From contig JALVLE010000286.1 of assembly GCA_027033555.1 (NCBI GenBank), positions 1-9,225 on the forward strand: a stretch of DNA of 9,225 nucleotides, in the 5' to 3' direction. Below are positions 6,688 through 9,225 of this stretch, one piece after another. Position 1 is the first letter of the stretch. Every line of letters starts with the position of its first letter. The notes beneath the pieces were generated by a model that did not search any database, was not told the origin of the DNA, and worked only from the letters and a program-made list of their open reading frames with translations. The DNA is from Caldifarciminota bacterium. Lineage in GTDB: Bacteria > Hydrothermota > Hydrothermia > UBA1063 > CAJXJZ01. The position numbers were made by a program, and so were the translations under genes.

Positions 6688-9225
6688 AGCATCACCTCCA
6701 ATCCAAGATATATGGTTCTACCCTGAAGATACCTTGCAGGGTTCAGCATATCTTTTTCTGTTTTACGTGGCGGAAGTGGGTCTCCTGGCTCGTAGGCTCT
6801 TCCAGTCACGGGGTTCACATAGTAAACATTTCTGTGATCAAAAAGATTTCTCACCTGCGCTCTGAACTTTAACCTCGTTCTCTTTATGCGAAAAGTCTTT
6901 GTGAAAACCACATCTACCCTGTGCCACATGGGACCGATTCTGGAGTTTATTTCTCCTTTGTTACCCAGTGTATCCATGGGAGTGTACCTTCTTCCAGATT
7001 TGGCAGATACCTGGAGACTCAAAGAAAAATCACTTAAGACTTTATTGCCCAGTACACTTAAATACTCACCCTTTCCGTAAATAAAGTTTATATCACCATA
7101 AAACTTGAAGGGTCTGTCCCATTTCAGGTACCATTCCTTTAAAGATTCCTCTCCACCCAGCCAGTATGCGTCCTCAGGGGATGAAGAACGACCTTTATCT
7201 TGAGAGAGAGAAAGTGTAAGCTCTGAACTGATATGATGTTTAAGAGCTCTCTGGAATCTCAACTCCACTCCTACCGATCTTGAATAATCTGAATTAAAAT
7301 ACATCCAGTAATCTGGATTTGGGGGAATACCCTGTATTTTTCTTGCAGTTGGATAGTTGAAAATATCCTTGTAATAGGCTGTTAAATTTAGCTTTTCATA
7401 ATCATTAAGAAGATGCGATACACCCATCTCGTATGAGACCGAAACAATTTGATTGAGATTCGGATTACCAACAAGTTCATAACTGGAGGAGGCCCTTGTT
7501 CCCAGTTTTGAGTAAACATATTTAAGGTCAGGGAGCTGGGTAAAATGGCCGTATGATAGATAGAATTTGTCAACATCTGTTATTGGATATGAGAAACCCA
7601 GTCGCGGACTTATGTGCGCTTTAAAAATACGGCCTCTAATGGTAAAATTATCATGTAAATATGACTCATACTCTTTTCTTATCTGAAAAGGCAGATCATT
7701 TCGCAAAAGCGCTCTTTTCACTCCTTCATCCACGTATTTACCGGGTTCCCAGAAATCCAGTCTCATTCCTATATTGGCTATCATACCTGCGAAATGGATA
7801 GACGACTGAATGTATGCGCCACCAGTAATTGAACGTGCCCTGTAAATATCATGATTCAGTCCAAGCCCTGAACTGGTTGAATACCAGGGATAATCAATAT
7901 CCACCCACTGCAATTCATTTCTCTGAAGGAGAATTCCTGTCTTTCCCTGGATGATTTTACTGAAAATTTTTGTATAATCAAATTTAAACGTATAGGTTTC
8001 TACATAATGATCGTGAAAATAAGGGGCATCTCCCAGATCATAGAAATTGTCTTGCGGATAGGTATCCTGCAACTCCACATATTCATTCCACAATTTTCCA
8101 TTGACATCCGCATGCAAATTGGTGAAGAATCTTGCAAGCTTCAGATCAAAGAAATTCTTGAGATTAAATACGTGATGATATGAGAGAGCCTCAGTATTGG
8201 CATCTCTTGTAAATGTGAGGTAATTTGGGAGGATGTTTATGTATCTATAAGGGAACCCATAGGCAAAAGGATAGTCAGACCTGTGGTAATAGTACCCCTG
8301 GTTTACCTCAAGGGATTTTGTGAAAAGGTAGGAAAGCCTATTCCCCCTTTTGGTTTGCCATGCAACTTTTCCTGTAATGGAAAAGGTGTTCTCTTCTCTC
8401 GGGAAAGTCCTCTCCACAACACTGGAATATAGAGAATCTGCATGCGGTAAATAAGTATCATCAATTTTGCCATATAAACTCAAAAAATATGAGACCTTTC
8501 CCTGAAGAGGTAAGAATCTTATGGGCCCCTGAATACTCAGGCTCGCAATATCCAGATTGGTAAACCTTTTGAGCCCGAGATTATCAGTCTTATAACTTGC
8601 AAAGAGAGAAAAGCGCTCTGCAATATCCCTTATATGATATCTAATAATACCGGACGATGCCTGCCCGTATTCTGCATTATATCCTCCTATTTCGGCTTCC
8701 ACTTCCGAAACCGCGGTTTTGGGGATGAATATACCAAAAGCACTTCCCGAAAGAGGGTCTTTTATGGGAATTCCATCAAGCAGCAACATTACCTCGTTGC
8801 TCCTACTTCCTCTTATATGAATTTCGGTGCCACGTGCCACAGCTCCAAGCCTTTTGGCAATAGCCTCCTGTATATTTATATCCACATCCTGCTCTATGGA
8901 TTTTTTACCAATAGACATCATCGTGGCTGAAACATCCTTTTCTATTTGTACTTCTTTCTTTGCCTTCACGACCTGCTCAGGCATTTCTATGCTCTGCTCC
9001 TTTAAATAGAAATTTAACTCAGTAGTTTTTGTGATTTTTATCTTCTTCGTTTCTGGTTTATATCCTATCATTGAGACCTTTACTGTGTATTCGCCTTTCT
9101 CCGGTACCTCTATCTGGTAATACCCGTCCAGATCGGTCATTGTGCCCTGCTTCGTCTCCAGAAGAACTACACCCGCCCCCGCCAGCGGTTCTCCTGTGAG
9201 CGCATCAAACACTCTGCCTACCAAT
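6684..9225 (-). CDS. TonB-dependent outer-membrane receptor, 5' end cut by window edge
   Basis: There are 846 visible codons with no true start; the frame is already open at the right edge and begins inside a domain, so roughly 25-30 residues including the signal peptide are probably missing. Visible residues 1-80 are a carboxypeptidase-regulatory-like domain (GRVFDALTGEPLAGAGVVL, DLDGYYQIEVP, YTVKVSMIGY). About 95-200 is the plug: IQEAIAKRLGAVA (118-130), IHIRGSRSNEVMLLLDGIPI (135-154), AEIGGYNAEYGQASSGII (177-194). From about 200 to the end is a 22-strand-type barrel rich in aromatic strands; the C-terminal region shows the usual FRAQVRNLFDHRNVYYVNP motif, NPARYLQGR and final strand IYLGLEVML, which ends in Leu instead of the common Phe. 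Such receptors import siderophores, vitamins, glycans or peptides using TonB energy; SusC-type members share the N-terminal domain. No substrate can be read. The stop overlaps the PorV-like start. Confidence 0.93.
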   Translation of the reverse strand, partial: LVGRVFDALTGEPLAGAGVVLLETKQGTMTDLDGYYQIEVPEKGEYTVKVSMIGYKPETKKIKITKTTELNFYLKEQSIEMPEQVVKAKKEVQIEKDVSATMMSIGKKSIEQDVDINIQEAIAKRLGAVARGTEIHIRGSRSNEVMLLLDGIPIKDPLSGSAFGIFIPKTAVSEVEAEIGGYNAEYGQASSGIIRYHIRDIAERFSLFASYKTDNLGLKRFTNLDIASLSIQGPIRFLPLQGKVSYFLSLYGKIDDTYLPHADSLYSSVVERTFPREENTFSITGKVAWQTKRGNRLSYLFTKSLEVNQGYYYHRSDYPFAYGFPYRYINILPNYLTFTRDANTEALSYHHVFNLKNFFDLKLARFFTNLHADVNGKLWNEYVELQDTYPQDNFYDLGDAPYFHDHYVETYTFKFDYTKIFSKIIQGKTGILLQRNELQWVDIDYPWYSTSSGLGLNHDIYRARSITGGAYIQSSIHFAGMIANIGMRLDFWEPGKYVDEGVKRALLRNDLPFQIRKEYESYLHDNFTIRGRIFKAHISPRLGFSYPITDVDKFYLSYGHFTQLPDLKYVYSKLGTRASSSYELVGNPNLNQIVSVSYEMGVSHLLNDYEKLNLTAYYKDIFNYPTARKIQGIPPNPDYWMYFNSDYSRSVGVELRFQRALKHHISSELTLSLSQDKGRSSSPEDAYWLGGEESLKEWYLKWDRPFKFYGDINFIYGKGEYLSVLGNKVLSDFSLSLQVSAKSGRRYTPMDTLGNKGEINSRIGPMWHRVDVVFTKTFRIKRTRLKFRAQVRNLFDHRNVYYVNPVTGRAYEPGDPLPPRKTEKDMLNPARYLQGRTIYLGLEVML
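6691..6699 (-). promoter_or_regulatory. Strong Shine-Dalgarno site of the PorV-like gene
   Basis: GGAGGTGAT, a 9-base complement of the 16S tail, ends 3 bases before the ATG at 6687, with its GGAGG core 7 bases away. It lies inside the last codons of the receptor gene and confirms the ATGA overlap start. Confidence 0.8.

Noticed and set aside
7388..7576. Minus-strand open frame of 62 codons
   Set aside because: It is an out-of-frame shadow inside the receptor barrel, whose own frame is unbroken.
8634..9009. Plus-strand open frames of 98 and 60 codons
   Set aside because: They are antisense to the plug and N-terminal domain of the receptor; their products show no domain or convincing ribosome site.
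9222..9224. TTG at the right edge as the real start of the TonB receptor
   Set aside because: The frame is already inside the carboxypeptidase-regulatory-like domain and no signal peptide precedes it. The gene is cut by the edge, so the TTG is an internal Leu codon.
1..9225. CRISPR array, mobile element, RNA gene or internal terminator
   Set aside because: I saw no spaced direct repeats, terminal inverted repeats, transposase, tRNA-like fold or stem-loop with a T-run between genes. Coding sequence fills all but about 9 bases.

Overview
The window looks like one stretch of a tightly packed bacterial operon, read entirely on the minus strand. It comes from a double-membraned organism. By eye it is AT-leaning, with roughly 40% GC. 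Arginine is coded mostly by AGA/AGG and isoleucine often by ATA, a habit frequent in thermophiles. A TonB-dependent receptor, a PorV/PorQ-type barrel, a protein with a type IX secretion-like C-terminal domain, and Ig-like and beta-propeller lipoproteins point to the FCB superphylum or a neighbouring candidate phylum (WOR-3/Stahlbacteria, Hydrothermota, Cloacimonadota, Marinimicrobia). The lineage is inferred from this style and was not tested by a search.

Layout in transcription order, from high to low coordinates: (1) 9225-6684, TonB-dependent receptor with an N-terminal carboxypeptidase-regulatory-like domain, 5' end outside the window; (2) 6687-5704, PorV/PorQ-family outer-membrane barrel; (3) 5704-4754, lipoprotein with NHL/beta-propeller repeats; (4) 4757-2805, large exported protein ending in a type IX sorting/FlgD-like domain; (5) 2795-1482, lipoprotein with two Ig-like repeats and an alpha/beta amidotransferase-like C-terminal domain; (6) 1479 (or 1485)-1, a signal peptide peptidase (SppA, family S49) fused behind a predicted small outer-membrane barrel, 3' end outside the window. 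Four of the five junctions overlap at the stop/start codons and the fifth has a 9-base gap, so the genes are probably co-transcribed and translationally coupled. I found no promoter, terminator, RNA gene, mobile element or CRISPR array, and no plus-strand gene.

Inferred joint role: an outer-membrane module. The TonB receptor and propeller lipoprotein may bind and import a substrate. The PorV-like barrel may deliver the CTD-bearing protein to the surface. The Ig-type lipoprotein may be an envelope or surface component. The barrel-SppA fusion may place a protease at the outer membrane, whereas classical SppA is anchored in the inner membrane. The fusion is the most unusual element. It is easy to miss because its reading frame has no stop inside the window.
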